DNA of 64,000 nt, from assembly GCA_014529385.2 (NCBI GenBank), contig CM043942.1, forward strand, positions 1,964,501 through 2,028,500, in the 5' to 3' direction. The translations under genes and the position numbers were made by a program. Below the pieces are notes generated by a model. That model did no database searches. It was given only the letters and a program-made list of their open reading frames with translations, and had not been told where the DNA came from. This DNA is from Adiantum capillus-veneris. Taxonomy: Eukaryota; Streptophyta; Polypodiopsida; Polypodiales; Pteridaceae. This document shows positions 10,349 through 20,535 of this stretch, piece after piece (position 1 is the stretch's first letter; every line of letters begins with the position of its first letter).

Positions 10349-10490
10349 TGTAAACACCAAGGGACTGCCATGCTTGGTCCATCCGCCCAACCTCCCTTTA
10401 ATAGGCACCTAGCCCCTTTCGGACCCCTTCCCACTGGCAGCCAGCCCTTGGCCGAGTCCATGACCCCTTGTTTTGGCCCTTGGCCTGACA
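10349..10490 (-). repeat. 5' LTR of chromovirus
   Basis: Starts TGTCAGGCC at 10490 and ends TTTACA at 10349, the canonical TG...CA. At 142 bp it is in the size range of TRIM elements although the element encodes a full set of proteins. No clear TATA box is visible; TATTAAAGG near the middle is a weak candidate. Confidence 0.95.
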
Positions 10491-10495
10491 AAAGT

Positions 10496-11318
10496 GGTGT
10501 GAATTAGCAACTCTTCTTCATATAAGGGCCCCTTAACAATGAAATTGAGCAATTTCATGCAACTTTCTCTTCTTAGGTACCATACCTTGGTACATTAATT
10601 GGTTTACTTATTTGGCATTATTGAAGCTTCTATTGGGACCATTCACAAAACTATTGGGAGGCCGCTCAAGAAATGTCCCACGACATCTTTAGAAGGATCA
10701 GAGTAAAAAAAATTATATCAACACCTTTGAGGCTAATACAATTCACATTGAGAAGTAGCGAACCTCCAAATGTTCGTGCTTATCCATGCCATGTATGGTC
10801 TTCTAATTTTTCTGTGATGATGGTGTTATTGTCCCACTGAGCCTTCGAAATGAGTCACACACTACCAAATCATCTTGATATTGGTAGGACATTTGCTGAG
10901 TCTCCATCATTGGTACATTGCCCATCCTTTACTTACAAGGTACTGTTAGCTGGACTTTACAAAACCATGAGAAATCGAATATTCATGAACCTATACATTC
11001 CAAGCACATGGTGCTTGTCTCAATCCATATGATGCTTCCTTAATGTATATTCTTTGGTTTTTTGGTCTTTTGCAAAAAATCAACTAGGCTACATCATATG
11101 CATCTCCTCATGCAAAATGACCATTCAAAAATGCACATCTTTTGACATATTTTTGGTATTTTTTGAGCTTCATGACTTATGATGGTCTCATGGACATGCT
11201 TACCTCACCATGTTTGCATTGACTCACAAGTCACAATGAGGAAATAATTTTATTTCAAGCTAAAGATGACAATATACATGATGTACAATTTTTATTTTGT
11301 GTGTGTGTGTGTGTGTGT

Positions 11319-11358
<40 letters not shown>

Positions 11359-11659
11359 AATCAGAAAGATTGATTTATTATTGTCTTGTGAAGGACAAAA
11401 TTGGAGTATGAGATAGATCAATAGACATGGATGTGTCCTCTGGATAAATAAAATGACAAAAGATATAAAAATGTAGTGCTACTAGGAAAGACCCTAAATT
11501 GTGAAGTGGGGGCTGTGTAAACATGTGTGAGAGGAGGGGGGTGACGATGATGAAGAGCTTGAGCTCTACTATCACCTTCATGAATGGAGCTCTTATGATG
11601 CAAGGGAAGAAGAATCTGAAGAATTTTAGTGCTAAGTAGAGAACACATTTGGTAGCTTG
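10496..11659. other. Unassigned spacer
   Basis: No recognisable gene or element domain on either strand. It contains the dinucleotide repeat at 11299-11354. Open frames here are short and without family patterns. Confidence 0.55.
11299..11354. repeat. Compound (TG)n(AG)n microsatellite
   Basis: About 21 bases of alternating TG followed by about 34 bases of alternating GA. Confidence 0.97.
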
Positions 11660-11681
11660 GTACCTTTGATGTTCACTGTTT

Positions 11682-11945
11682 GGAGTCAGCACCGAACAAA
11701 TAGGAGGCTTGGTGATTGTCCAACTCTCCCCATCGCTTGGTGCTGACTTTGATGTTAAATTCATTACAAGCAACAGTGGAGTCAGCACCGAGCGAAAAGG
11801 AGGCTTGGTGACTACCCATCGCTCCCCATCGCTCGGTGCTGACCTTGGTGTTAAAGTCATTACAAGAGATAGTGGAGTCAGCACCAGGCGAATAGGAGGC
11901 TTTGTGACTGCTCAACGCTCCCCATTTCTTGGTGCTGACCTTGGC
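11682..11945. repeat. Three tandem ~96-bp units, each a hairpin, in LTR U3
   Basis: Units start at 11682, 11777 and 11874 (GGAGTCAGCACC). Within the middle unit GTCAGCACCGAGCG (11780-11793) and its exact reverse complement (11830-11843) flank about 36 bp, so each unit can fold. The same units occur in the inverted LTR at about 27030-27300. Such U3 repeats may act as enhancer or silencing targets; that is inference. Confidence 0.88.
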
Positions 11946-12127
11946 AAATGGACGTTGGCCTAGTTAACATCCACGGATATCACATTGTTTTGAGTCAGGG
12001 GCCGGGCTTGTCAGTCCAATAGGTTTGTAAGAGATCGCCAATGAGAGGCGCACCACTTATCTTATTTTATAGTATTTTTGCAGCGACCGGCCATTGTGGG
12101 TGCCCATGTGTGAATGGGTCAAACTCT

Positions 12128-12134
12128 TATAAAA
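12128..12134 (+). promoter_or_regulatory. TATA box of LTR promoter
   Basis: TATAAAA followed by GG, about 120 bp upstream of the GA tract and inside the LTR. The inverted copy has the weakened TATTAAA at the equivalent place. Transcription would start about 30 bp downstream, so the GA tract would be in the RNA. Confidence 0.6.
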
Positions 12135-12246
12135 GGTCTATCTTGACCTAAAATCCTCATTCTTAGAGGTGCAAGCTAAGAAGTGCTCTTGATCTACCTC
12201 TGTCTTCTCCTCCTTCTTGTGCTCACGTGTGTATGTGTGGGTGTGT

Positions 12247-12250
<4 letters not shown>

Positions 12251-12325
<75 letters not shown>
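12251..12325. repeat. (GA)n microsatellite within LTR
   Basis: An uninterrupted run of about 37 GA units. The inverted LTR has (CT)n at the matching place (26654-26716), so the tract belongs to the element family. Confidence 0.97.
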
Positions 12326-12326
<1 letters not shown>

Positions 12327-12556
12327 ATTGCGGCGGCATCAGCAGTGGCAAGGCGATTGAGCACGGAGGTGGCGATGGCACTGGCTCCTTCTTCTTTGCT
12401 GCACATAATCCTTCAAGCACTGAGCGGTGAGTGACACACCCTTGCCCCTTTGAGCTTGCTGGATCTTCTAGTTGTGTGCTTGCACCCATTTGTGGCTTAC
12501 ACACAGTGTTTTGGAAAGCTCCCAGCCTCCGACACGTGCGACAAAGTGCACATTTT

Positions 12557-12575
12557 TGGTGCCGTTGTTGCCGAG
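12557..12575 (+). promoter_or_regulatory. Primer-binding site, Asp-tRNA-like, degenerate
   Basis: TTTTTGGTGCCGTTGTTGCC resembles the widespread plant gypsy start TGGCGCCGTTGCC. It follows the LTR end GTGCACA and fixes the element's orientation as plus. Confidence 0.65.
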
Positions 12576-12576
12576 G

Positions 12577-13701
12577 ACTGCCTTGCACTAAGCTTGAGGA
12601 GCACTCAATGCTACCTCTGGAACCATTTCTTTCATCTGTTTTCTAGTTTTTACTGAGTTGTGTTAGATCTGTTAAGTGGTTGTAATGTCTAGGTTCTAGC
12701 AGGATTCGTTAGTTCTATTAATAAGTGCTGCAATGTGCAATAGACAGTGAGTAGTATGTGAGTGAGTTGTTTGCTGTGTTAGGAAGTGTAGACAATGTGC
12801 AATAGTTAGTGTAGACAATGTGTAGTTTACTGTGGTAGGTAGTGTTTGAGCAGTGCTAATTAGCGCTAGTTAGCACTGTTAGCTGTAAGCAGGTCAGTCA
12901 TAGCTGTTAGAGACAGTTGTGTGCGCGCGTGAGCTCGGTGCCTACGCGGCAATATTATCCACATGAAAAAGATTTTTTGAAAAAAGTTTAATAAAAAAAA
13001 AACGATCGAAAAATTTGAGACCATTAAAAAGATAATTAAAAAACAGAAGGAAAAAAGAAAAAAAAATATTTTAAAAAGAAGGATCGGGATCGGGATCATT
13101 CCCCGAGCCCGAGCTCGAGCCCGAGCCTCAGTCCTATGATATAGTATACACACTACTTTATATATAAAGACTAGGACCTCAAGTGAAGGGAGGGCATGTG
13201 GGACAAGTTCCTCAAGTCCTCCACCATCCCCTTCACACTCACCCTTTGGACTTACTAATTTTAGCCTTCTTCTTAACTAGGAAAATATTGTTTTTAGGAT
13301 TTCAAGGGCTTTACGTAATCGAATCGGGGGTTGTAAATCATGGCACTTCCCTCTAACCAAGACGTTCATTTTGAGCTATCACATGCCATATTCCGTGGCT
13401 TGGTTAGAAAAAAAGAACCAAAAATAAAAAGAACTTGGGTTGTAAACACCTAAAACACTAGGTGAGCGGCCTTCATGGGCACTCACCAATGCTTCTAGAG
13501 TGTTGAGGTCGCATGCACCTACGCTCAAGTTGTGTGCTAGAGGACGATCACATAGAGAGTGTCTCCGTTTACGCGGGCACTCATTATTCCTCCACCTTAG
13601 GCTCTAGGCCCTTAGCGAGAACCTAAGGTAGTACCACTCAAGAACCACATATTGCGTCTAGTGACTCTTCCTTTGACTACGACGTCCTCGAAGGTTACTC
13701 G
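12577..13701 (+). other. Leader of the plus-strand gypsy element
   Basis: No recognised coding sequence before 13700. It contains TG/AG-rich low-complexity text, an A-rich stretch (12960-13080) and a GAGCCCGAGCTC-type inverted stretch near 13100-13130. Long leaders are common in this element group. Confidence 0.5.
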
Positions 13702-14355
13702 ATGCATAATCCTAAAAGGTCAAGGCAAGACATGCATGCCATGGGCCCACGATCCTGGCCAAGCATGCTTAGCCGCTTGAAAGAGACTTTGAGTAGAGCC
13801 ACTCACTCCGAACATGGAGCTAACGATGTGAATGAAGGGGGTGGGGAAGTAAATTCACCATTCATGACCAACATAGACTCCATGCTCCCAGAGAGTGTGC
13901 ATGTGAATGCACCCCCTGACTCTTCAAAACTATTCTCCTCCGAGGTTATATTACATGATGGTAGAAGCCTTGCCGAAGTGCAAGAGGTAGAGTGATATAT
14001 CATTGTGGCTAGGGAAAAGGGAATCGAGAGCCTACTTAAGACAGAGCAACGGAGAGAGTTAAAAGCGAAGGCCCCTATGTCAACATCCATGCTAGGCAAG
14101 CAATCGAGTGCTCGTGACTTAGCAACCACTAAGACTCAACCCATAGAGAGCCACAATGCATCTAGTTCAAAGGACATACCTAGCACCTCAATCCTAGATG
14201 GAGTGTTTCTAAATGAAAACTGGGAGTATAAACTACAAACAGAGACTTTAACCGACCTATACATAGGTCACACCTATCATGTGAGTTGGTTAGATATCCT
14301 ACAATCCACATCCAGTGCTACTAGCGTAGTGGAGCTATTGGAATTAGGGTTGTAG
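13702..14355 (+). pseudogene. Leader ORF of unknown function in a gypsy element
   Basis: A coherent frame of about 215 codons is broken by one TGA at 13993-13995 and resumes in phase. The composition is hydrophilic and Ser-rich, with MHNPKRSRQDMHAMGPRSW at the start and YHVSWLDILQSTSSATSVVE near the end. No domain is recognised. It lies 1.1 kb behind the primer-binding site, where Ogre-type elements carry an extra ORF upstream of gag; that comparison is by position only. The copia LTR begins at 14351, so the last codons already come from the inserted element. Confidence 0.4.
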
Positions 14356-14565
14356 GGAAACACACACAGCTTGGAGAAGACGAAGGAATCTCAATGCACA
14401 CAACAGAGTGTATTACTTAGTGTACAATGAAATAAGATGGATAGCCCTAGAGTGATGGACGTATATACAATGCACGGGGGAAAAAACCTCCTAAAGAGGG
14501 AAAAAATGCCTCGGCGGTCCTAGTGTGTTCACACACATCACTACCACATGTATAATATGGTAACA
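14351..14565 (-). repeat. Copia 3' LTR
   Basis: Starts TGTTACCATATTATACATG at 14565 just after the purine tract CTCCAGGGGGGATT (14566-14579) and ends CCCTACA at 14351. The length of 215 bp and TG...CA ends fit copia LTRs. A TGTATATA stretch inside could serve as a promoter element. The partner LTR was not found. Confidence 0.7.
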
Positions 14566-14640
14566 AATCCCCCCTGGAGTGATGTGGTGAATGAGAGCTG
14601 GCACCTAAGTAAAGGGAAGTTCCATGCGTTGAGGACATGA

Positions 14641-15643
14641 TCAGTCCACAAAGGGGAGTAAGCCCAAAGATTTGCGGAAAGCTTCGAGCTTCTCATGAGA
14701 CAATGCCCTTGTGAAAAGATCTGCAAGGCTGTCCTGTGTTGGCACATAAGCCAATGTGATCTCTCCTGCTGAGAGCCTCTCCTTGACATAGTGATAATTC
14801 ACCTCAATGTGATTTGTGCGAGCATGAAAAACAGGGTTCCTCGCAACTGCCAATGCGCTCTGAATGTCAGTGTAGATAGTGTTGGCAATGTCCAGTCCAA
14901 CACCCAATCAGCCATAAGGCGTCTGAGCCATACACACTCAACCGTAGCTATGAAGACTGCCCTGTACTCAGCCTCACAACTAGAAGTGGCCACAATAGGT
15001 TGCTTCTTGCTCAACCATGATATACATGAACCATCAAGCATGAAACGAAAACCACTTGTGGACACTCGCGTGTCAAAACAACCAGGCCAATTTGAGTCCA
15101 AAAAAGCATGTAAGTCTGGCGGCAATGATCCCCCCTTGGGATAGAACAAGCCAAGATGTAAAGTGCCACTAAGGTAGCGGAAAATCCTCTTGACAGCCTG
15201 CCAATGCTTAGACCCTGAGCAATGCATATATTTGTTGACCTATGAGATTACAAACTGAATATCCGTTCTTGTTGCATACATAAATGAGGCATCCACTAGC
15301 AGTTTGGTAAAGAGTGACATTTGCAGGATCACCAAAATCATGAAGACTCAATTTCAACCCTATTCCATGGGAGTGGAAATAGGTTTGCAAATCCTCAAGT
15401 CCAAACTTACATACCAATTTTCCTATGTACGTAACTTTTTTGACACAAGGCAATACGACCATCACAGTGCTTAAACTGTATACCCAAGTAATGATGCAAC
15501 ATCCCCAAATCTTTCATCTTGAAAGTAGCATTCAAATCAGCCTTAAATTCAGAAATATATCTTTCATTTGGTTTAGTGATCAGCAAATCATCTACATAAA
15601 GAACCACAATGAGAAGTACATCACCCTCACACTTTACATACAA
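14641..15643 (-). pseudogene. Copia reverse transcriptase (3' half) and RNase H
   Basis: The first frame carries the catalytic LYVDDLLI, then FKMKDLGMLHHYLGIQ. After a frameshift come the CSGSKHWQAVKRIFRYLSGT linker and RNase H with FLDSNWPG, SWLSKKQPIVATSSCEAEYRA and the NPVFHARTNHIEVNYHYVKE tail. At least three frame breaks separate these pieces, so the gene is dead. The C-terminus lies 70 bp from the purine tract, as expected for copia. Confidence 0.9.
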
Positions 15644-16312
15644 TGTGCATGCTGTCTAGTCTTGTTTTTTTAGAAAGTGACTCTTGTAAAAGCAATGTGC
15701 ACAATGCATCAAACTTGACAACTTCAGAATTTCCTTGGGTAATAAGTCTCCGAGTACTAGCAAAAGTCTGGTAAGAATTTGGTAAGGCATTAAGAATAAT
15801 CTGCACAAGGGAACTGTCTGAAATGACTTCACCTGTAGAAATAAGTTGCTCATTGATGTTCTTGACACCAACAAGGAAAGTGTCCATATCATCTTCCTCA
15901 TGCATAATCTTCGACTTCAGCTCTTTATGCAGCAATGCAAATTTTGCCTCATTACGGCTTGCATAAAGACCAGGCAGAATATCCCAAGCCTGTTTTGTAG
16001 ATTTCACTGAACAAATGCGAGGAGTAATGGTGCGCTTCATAGACAACGCAATCAATGCATGAGCCTATGCATCTTTTACTTCCCAACGAGCTTGTTCTGC
16101 TGTAGGAAAAACAACTTTAATAGCAGCAATCCTTGCAGCAAGACCTGCCACATCCTCAGAACTAGGACGTACATCAATGCCCTGCACAATATTCTAGACG
16201 CCTTTTGACACAAGAACATGTTGCATCATGCAGGCCTACATAGGGTAACTATCCCATCCAATTTGTTCTCAACAAAAAACATCTTGAACACATTTGTGTT
16301 GTTGTCAGCCAT
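15640..16312 (-). pseudogene. Copia gag
   Basis: It begins MADNNTNVFKMFFVENKLDG at 16312, breaks frame and stops near 16230, then continues in the open frame 16055-15627 with AWDILPGLYASRNEAKFALL, MHEEDDMDTFLVGVKNINEQL and LVQIILNALPNSYQTFAST. This is the UBN2-type copia gag pattern. It ends without a zinc knuckle at the junction with RT. Confidence 0.88.
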
Positions 16313-16659
16313 GGAAAATGCCTGCACCTGATGTGAAAACTGCCCGAAATGAGGAGAAATTGAGTGAGACCAGCACGTGATATACAACACAACCCACAGT
16401 AGGATGTATGGGACCTGTTATGCAATATTTGGTACTGACAGAAATTCTGCACAAAATGACGAAATTGCCTGTACAGACCAGGCTGTAGTGAAAACAGAGA
16501 CCGAAACGAGCCCAAATAAAAAATCTAAGCAAACTGAGCTCTATGAGCCTACCCAAAATTTTATCGACCTATGAACGCTCACCAAATCTCCCTTCAATCG
16601 GAGAAAGCGAGCAGGCGTGTGTTGAAGCTGTTGTGACTAAGCCCGAGAGGATGCAACCT

Positions 16660-16676
16660 GCTCTATTACCAATTGT
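16660..16676 (-). promoter_or_regulatory. Copia primer-binding site and LTR edge
   Basis: The minus strand reads ATTTCAACA (LTR end), AT, then TGGTAATAGAGC, close to TGGTATCAGAGC of initiator-Met tRNA. The LTR itself cannot be followed beyond a short distance to the right. Confidence 0.7.
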
Positions 16677-16689
16677 TGAAATTATAGCG

Positions 16690-17130
16690 GAATACGTAGA
16701 ATAGATGACCACATTGACTCTAACACCTATATCTTCTAAGGCCTTGATTGTGTAATTCTCTTTAAGATTCATTTTGATCCGCATATCAAGACCATCCAAC
16801 CAGTCATCATCAATTTTGACCTCGTCATCTACTAGGGGTTGAATCTAAAGGGTATTGAGGGGCAAAGCTTGCAAAATCGGTTTCCTTGCTTCTCTTCAAA
16901 ACTCAAATGCACGCTTCCTCCTGGGATTCCTCCATCACCTGATGTCGTTTAAGCTTTCTTTCCTTTGCTACATTCATTCTTTGCAAAAGATCATTAGTCA
17001 AGAGTAGATGGTATTGGCGGAATTGAGATCCACTAATCCAATTTTCCATGACTTCCCCATCTAAGGTAGCTAGTTTGACAGCACCACTCAGTGAAACACC
17101 TTCAATGTCCTTTTTTCTTGAGCTTAGGTA
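16690..17130 (-). pseudogene. Ty3/gypsy integrase C-terminal remnant
   Basis: The minus strand reads SGAVKLATLDGEVMENWISG followed by QFRQYHLLLTNDLLQRMN and a basic/acidic tail. The layout (VKL-LDG, insertion, XXXYH-L, basic helix) parallels the integrase C-terminus at 30646-31032, where VETVDG, GRKFKIYYDPLS and TMHKKK align in order. A further coding-like segment (MDGLDMRIKMNLKENYTIK) follows downstream. The catalytic core is not found nearby. Confidence 0.5.
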
Positions 17131-18800
17131 TATGTTGCTTCAAGGATTACATTAGAACCAAATCCCTTGGTTTGACAATTTTTGTCAGCAAATGTGAGTC
17201 AAAAAATTGTTTATGTTTTCATTTTTGTGGATATATTATGGGAAATTGCCACTAATTGTTGTTCATCTAGTTGCTCTAAGTTGTGCTTCCTAATTGCACA
17301 TGATAATGAGCACAATGAGGTCTACATGCAACCATATGAACTTGATCCGATAGCTGTTGCATACATGGAACTTTGCTAAAAGGATTTGCCACCGAATCGT
17401 GGTTATTGGCAAGAAGGGAGCTCTGAAGCTGTAACTGTTGTGTGTTCAAATACACACCACCAACATTCCCTGTTTTCTATGCAGTTAAGAGCAACATTGC
17501 AATATTGTTGTTGCTAATCTCAATTGTACCCGCATTGGCTGCCGCCTGCATGCAGTTTAGCAAGAGGAGCTCTTTACATGTCGCAATATTGTCCATATTG
17601 TCTGTAAAGTTTTTTCTATCCCACCCAGTTGTTAAATGGCTAGCAGTGAACTGTTGTTGGAGCCTAATAAGTATTGACATGTTGGTATGCCTGTCTCCAG
17701 AAATGCCATTACTCCGCAGTCCGTGTTCTTTGACTTCTCCAACATCAAATCTCTTTGTGTGGAAAAAATAATTAGCTTTCTCTTCTATTCTTTCACTATT
17801 CTTTTGATCTTGGTTGGCAGCATAGGAGCCTACATGATTGACTACTTGACCTCCACTGCAATGCTGCTGCATCTCCTTGGAGCTACACATTAACCAACTC
17901 CACGGACACCAAATTTTGCATTAAATTGGTCATGAGAGATTTTTCTGTTTGTCTACAGATCGTTCCGAAATGCTTGCCTCATCACATTTTTAATAGGCCG
18001 TCAATAGAGCTGGATGAGGAGTGCGATTAAAGCCAACCGCTCATCAGACCATGACTTGCACTATAAGTGGAAATATTCCCCAATGCCTTTCCCTCAACAT
18101 TGAGTTGTCTGTCACTAATCCCCTCACACTCTCTGCTAAAAGCACAAGCATCTAGCACTGAAGCCGCTCGCTTCATTACTTGAGGATAGCCATCATAATC
18201 TTAATTTGGCGTGATCAATCATGCTAAGATTTTTTGCCCTCATGTCCACTTTGACGTTTACTCTTTCCATTTCTTTGGCCTCTGCCATCTGCATTGCCAA
18301 TAGCCTGATAGCATCAATAGAAAAATGTGCTAAACACGCCTGCGAAGGCAATGAGTTTTGGTGATTCGACCCTAGATTAGGCCAACTGATCATCAATTGA
18401 AATCTGATATTTTCTATTTCAAGTAGCACTAGAACAGATTTCTGCCATGTGTTGATTGCATGATATATCTGATCTTTAAGAGTGCTCATCACGTCAGAAA
18501 TCATCCGAAGTACCCTCAAGCTTGATGATCTGCAAACTATAACCAGGGTTTGAAAGATCTCTGGTACTCCCTTCCAAATCTACCCGCCTTGCTGTTGCAC
18601 AAAAAAGAATTGGTGTGAATCTTGAGAATTAGGCATGGGGACCTGGTGCATATCATTTCCATGAACATTGAAGGACGACCGAGGGCACAGGGTTGTTGAA
18701 TTTGCATGAGCTATACTTGAAGCGGCGTAATGCTGGCCATAACTAGTTGCACCTGCAGAAACAAGCTGAGTAAGGTAGCGCCTGTTCGTAGATCCTTTTA
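17131..18800 (-). other. Unidentified antisense coding-like stretch
   Basis: On the minus strand several segments look like decayed protein coding: an open frame 18519-18193 (108 codons, with ISDVMSTLKDQIYHAINTWQ and a basic C-terminus), an upstream Ser/Gln-rich part read near 18760-18600, and an open frame 17890-17477. I recognise no family. It could be a captured host gene fragment, an element accessory ORF or chance. Stops separate all parts. Confidence 0.35.
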
Positions 18801-20428
18801 TTACTTGGATGACGACCCTTTCAGCTTTTCATCACGTTTTTTTAACAACGACAACTTTTCACGACGTTTATTTATTTGATTTTTACTTGGTTTCTATAAT
18901 TTGAACTATGTGCCACATTGTGGTGGCTTCTGCGAGGAAAAATAGAATTGGGCTCACCAAGTAAATACAAAAAAAGTTGACCTAGTATCCATTAATTAAA
19001 GCTTACGATAAGGAAAGTAGATTTTGATGTTTGACACACATATGAGACCGATTTAGACAAGAGCACATTAGAATTGTGTTTTCCAAGAGATTAGCTATCT
19101 TTTGTAGCCTCTATGCACTACTCGAGTCAGCTACATCCCATGGATTCACATTTTATATCTATGGTTCTCGCTTTGCTAGCATCGATATGGTGAGGCATGG
19201 TAGCCAAGTGAGAGATACCCCTCCCCGAGGTTCTATGCACAAAATATACAATTTTCAATATACATCAGAGTTGCGAAAGTGTTTGCATAGAGGAGGATTT
19301 CTCAGCGCTCGACCAAGCGTGGAGTTTAGGCCATGAGCCGGACTGCATCCAGAGGCACCTAGCAACTAGTGCTACCTCTGAATGGGTGTTATGAATGAAA
19401 GCATACTCAAGAAAAATATAACATTGTGGAGGATGAATTTATGTGTATACCGCGTTGCGGGAAGGGAGAGAGAGAGAATATAGTGGAGGGTGAAATAGAG
19501 TGCACATAGACATGAGAGAATGACAACAAAAAATCTTTAAATACCCCGTCTAACAGGCAACCATGCATTAATTCAATGAAAAAATCTGGGTATAACATAA
19601 CATCAAAACTCTATGAAAAAATTACTAACAGAGAACCAGACCCTGTGTAGGGATCGACTAGTCTACCCATCCACATCTGCTCTACTACGGACAAAGAGAA
19701 TTTCAATTCGTCGGGAGCAAGCCTGAAAACCTCCAACCTACCTCAGGCAGACATAAGCTGAGGCCGCTTCACCTCCCTCCATGAACTCGAGCTCTGAAAG
19801 GATCCAAGTACCAATAGGTGGTAGGTTATCAACACCAACCACACCAATTTAGGCACCACGTCTCTTCGATGCCTAGCACCAAGTGTTTAGGCAAAGCCAA
19901 GGCAAAATCCCCGACGCATTAGCCATGTAGGTCATTCAACCCCCGACACACTAACAGTGTAGATGAGCCTAACAAAAAGAAGAAGACCTAGGGAACACCC
20001 TCAATCCAGCAATGCCCCAAGTCAACGACCCTTTAGTCATGGCTAAGCGATGTAGGTGATCCTAGTCTTGTAGCAACGCTTCCATGAGAAACATAACACG
20101 TGAGTCCAATCACAATAGCACTTTCCATATGCACAAAGAATCTTTTCCAAGCAGTTAGACTGTATAGGGTCTCTACCCTTACACGTCTACCATAAACCAT
20201 CTAGATCACTTCATGATCTAATCCCAAAAACCATAAACCATAATCCAATCACTTCACATGGGTGAGCACTCCACCCAACTTGGGTGAGGCACAACCAATC
20301 CTGCATAACGACTTCAGAACATAACATGATTGCAAAAATTTCGATAGCATTTTGACAGCATAACCATATAAAAAAAACCAAAAGCCACACCGGCTTTCAC
20401 CATTAAAAAAAACCATAATCCATGAGGT
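18801..20428. other. Unassigned spacer
   Basis: No gene or element domain recognised on either strand. Confidence 0.55.
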
Positions 20429-20535
20429 AATCTGAGCTTGATGCATTGGTTTGAGGTTTATGCATCAAGTTCGGGAGCATGCATAACATGCAAATGAAAG
20501 TATTTGACCTCAAACCAATGCATCAAGCTCAGATT
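20429..20535. repeat. Perfect 29-bp inverted repeat with 49-bp loop
   Basis: The arms 20429-20457 and 20507-20535 are exact reverse complements; the arm contains GAGCTTGATGCATTGGTTTG. The loop holds another ATGCATCAAG and GCATGC. The structure could be a small MITE, a hairpin RNA precursor or a snap-back repair product. No promoter is recognised. Confidence 0.93.

Larger units (their letters stand above)
4544..10490 (-). mobile_element. Complete Ty3/gypsy chromovirus insertion, inactivated
   Basis: Both ends are defined. LTRs lie at 4544-4685 and 10349-10490 (142 bp each) and the 5-bp duplication AAAGT lies at 4539-4543 and 10491-10495. On the minus strand the order is LTR, primer-binding site, leader of about 0.9 kb, gag, zinc knuckle, protease, reverse transcriptase, RNase H, integrase, chromodomain, purine tract, LTR. 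This domain order and the chromodomain place it in the chromoviruses. By eye the two LTRs differ at 7 of 142 positions, so the insertion is moderately old. Several stops and frameshifts break gag and pol, so it can no longer act on its own. LTRs this short are unusual for a full-length coding element. Confidence 0.95.
11660..12552 (+). repeat. 5' LTR of a Ty3/gypsy (Ogre/Tat/Athila-like) element
   Basis: It ends in CA at 12552, followed after four T by a primer-binding-like TGGTGCCGTTGTTGCC. The order is tandem hairpin repeats, TATAAAA at 12128, a (GA)n tract, and then sequence ending GTGCACA. The same order and sequence recurs inverted at 26459-27345, where a purine tract marks an LTR start. 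The left boundary is uncertain because the U3 start TGTTAACC seen in the other copy is not recognisable here. The OTA assignment rests on the primer-binding site and is tentative. Confidence 0.7.
14351..16680 (-). mobile_element. Ty1/copia relic, gag joined to RT/RNase H
   Basis: On the minus strand the order is primer-binding site (16671), gag (16312-15640), then reverse transcriptase from the YVDD region, RNase H, purine tract and 3' LTR. Protease, integrase and the first half of RT are absent, the gag running straight into RT near 15640. The LTR edge beside the primer-binding site ends ATTTCAACA, while the 3' LTR ends CCCTACA, so the two halves may come from different copia families. Confidence 0.75.

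Noticed and set aside
10092-10412. Plus-strand ORF of 106 codons
   Set aside because: It runs antisense through the chromovirus leader and 5' LTR and has no family pattern.
11682-11945. Regular repeats with palindromes resembling a CRISPR array
   Set aside because: Only three units, no variable spacers, inside a plant LTR next to a primer-binding site.
12183-12434. Open frames encoding long SLSLSL or RERERE proteins here and at 26576-26831 and 42031-42356
   Set aside because: They are translations of GA/CT microsatellites and have no independent coding evidence.
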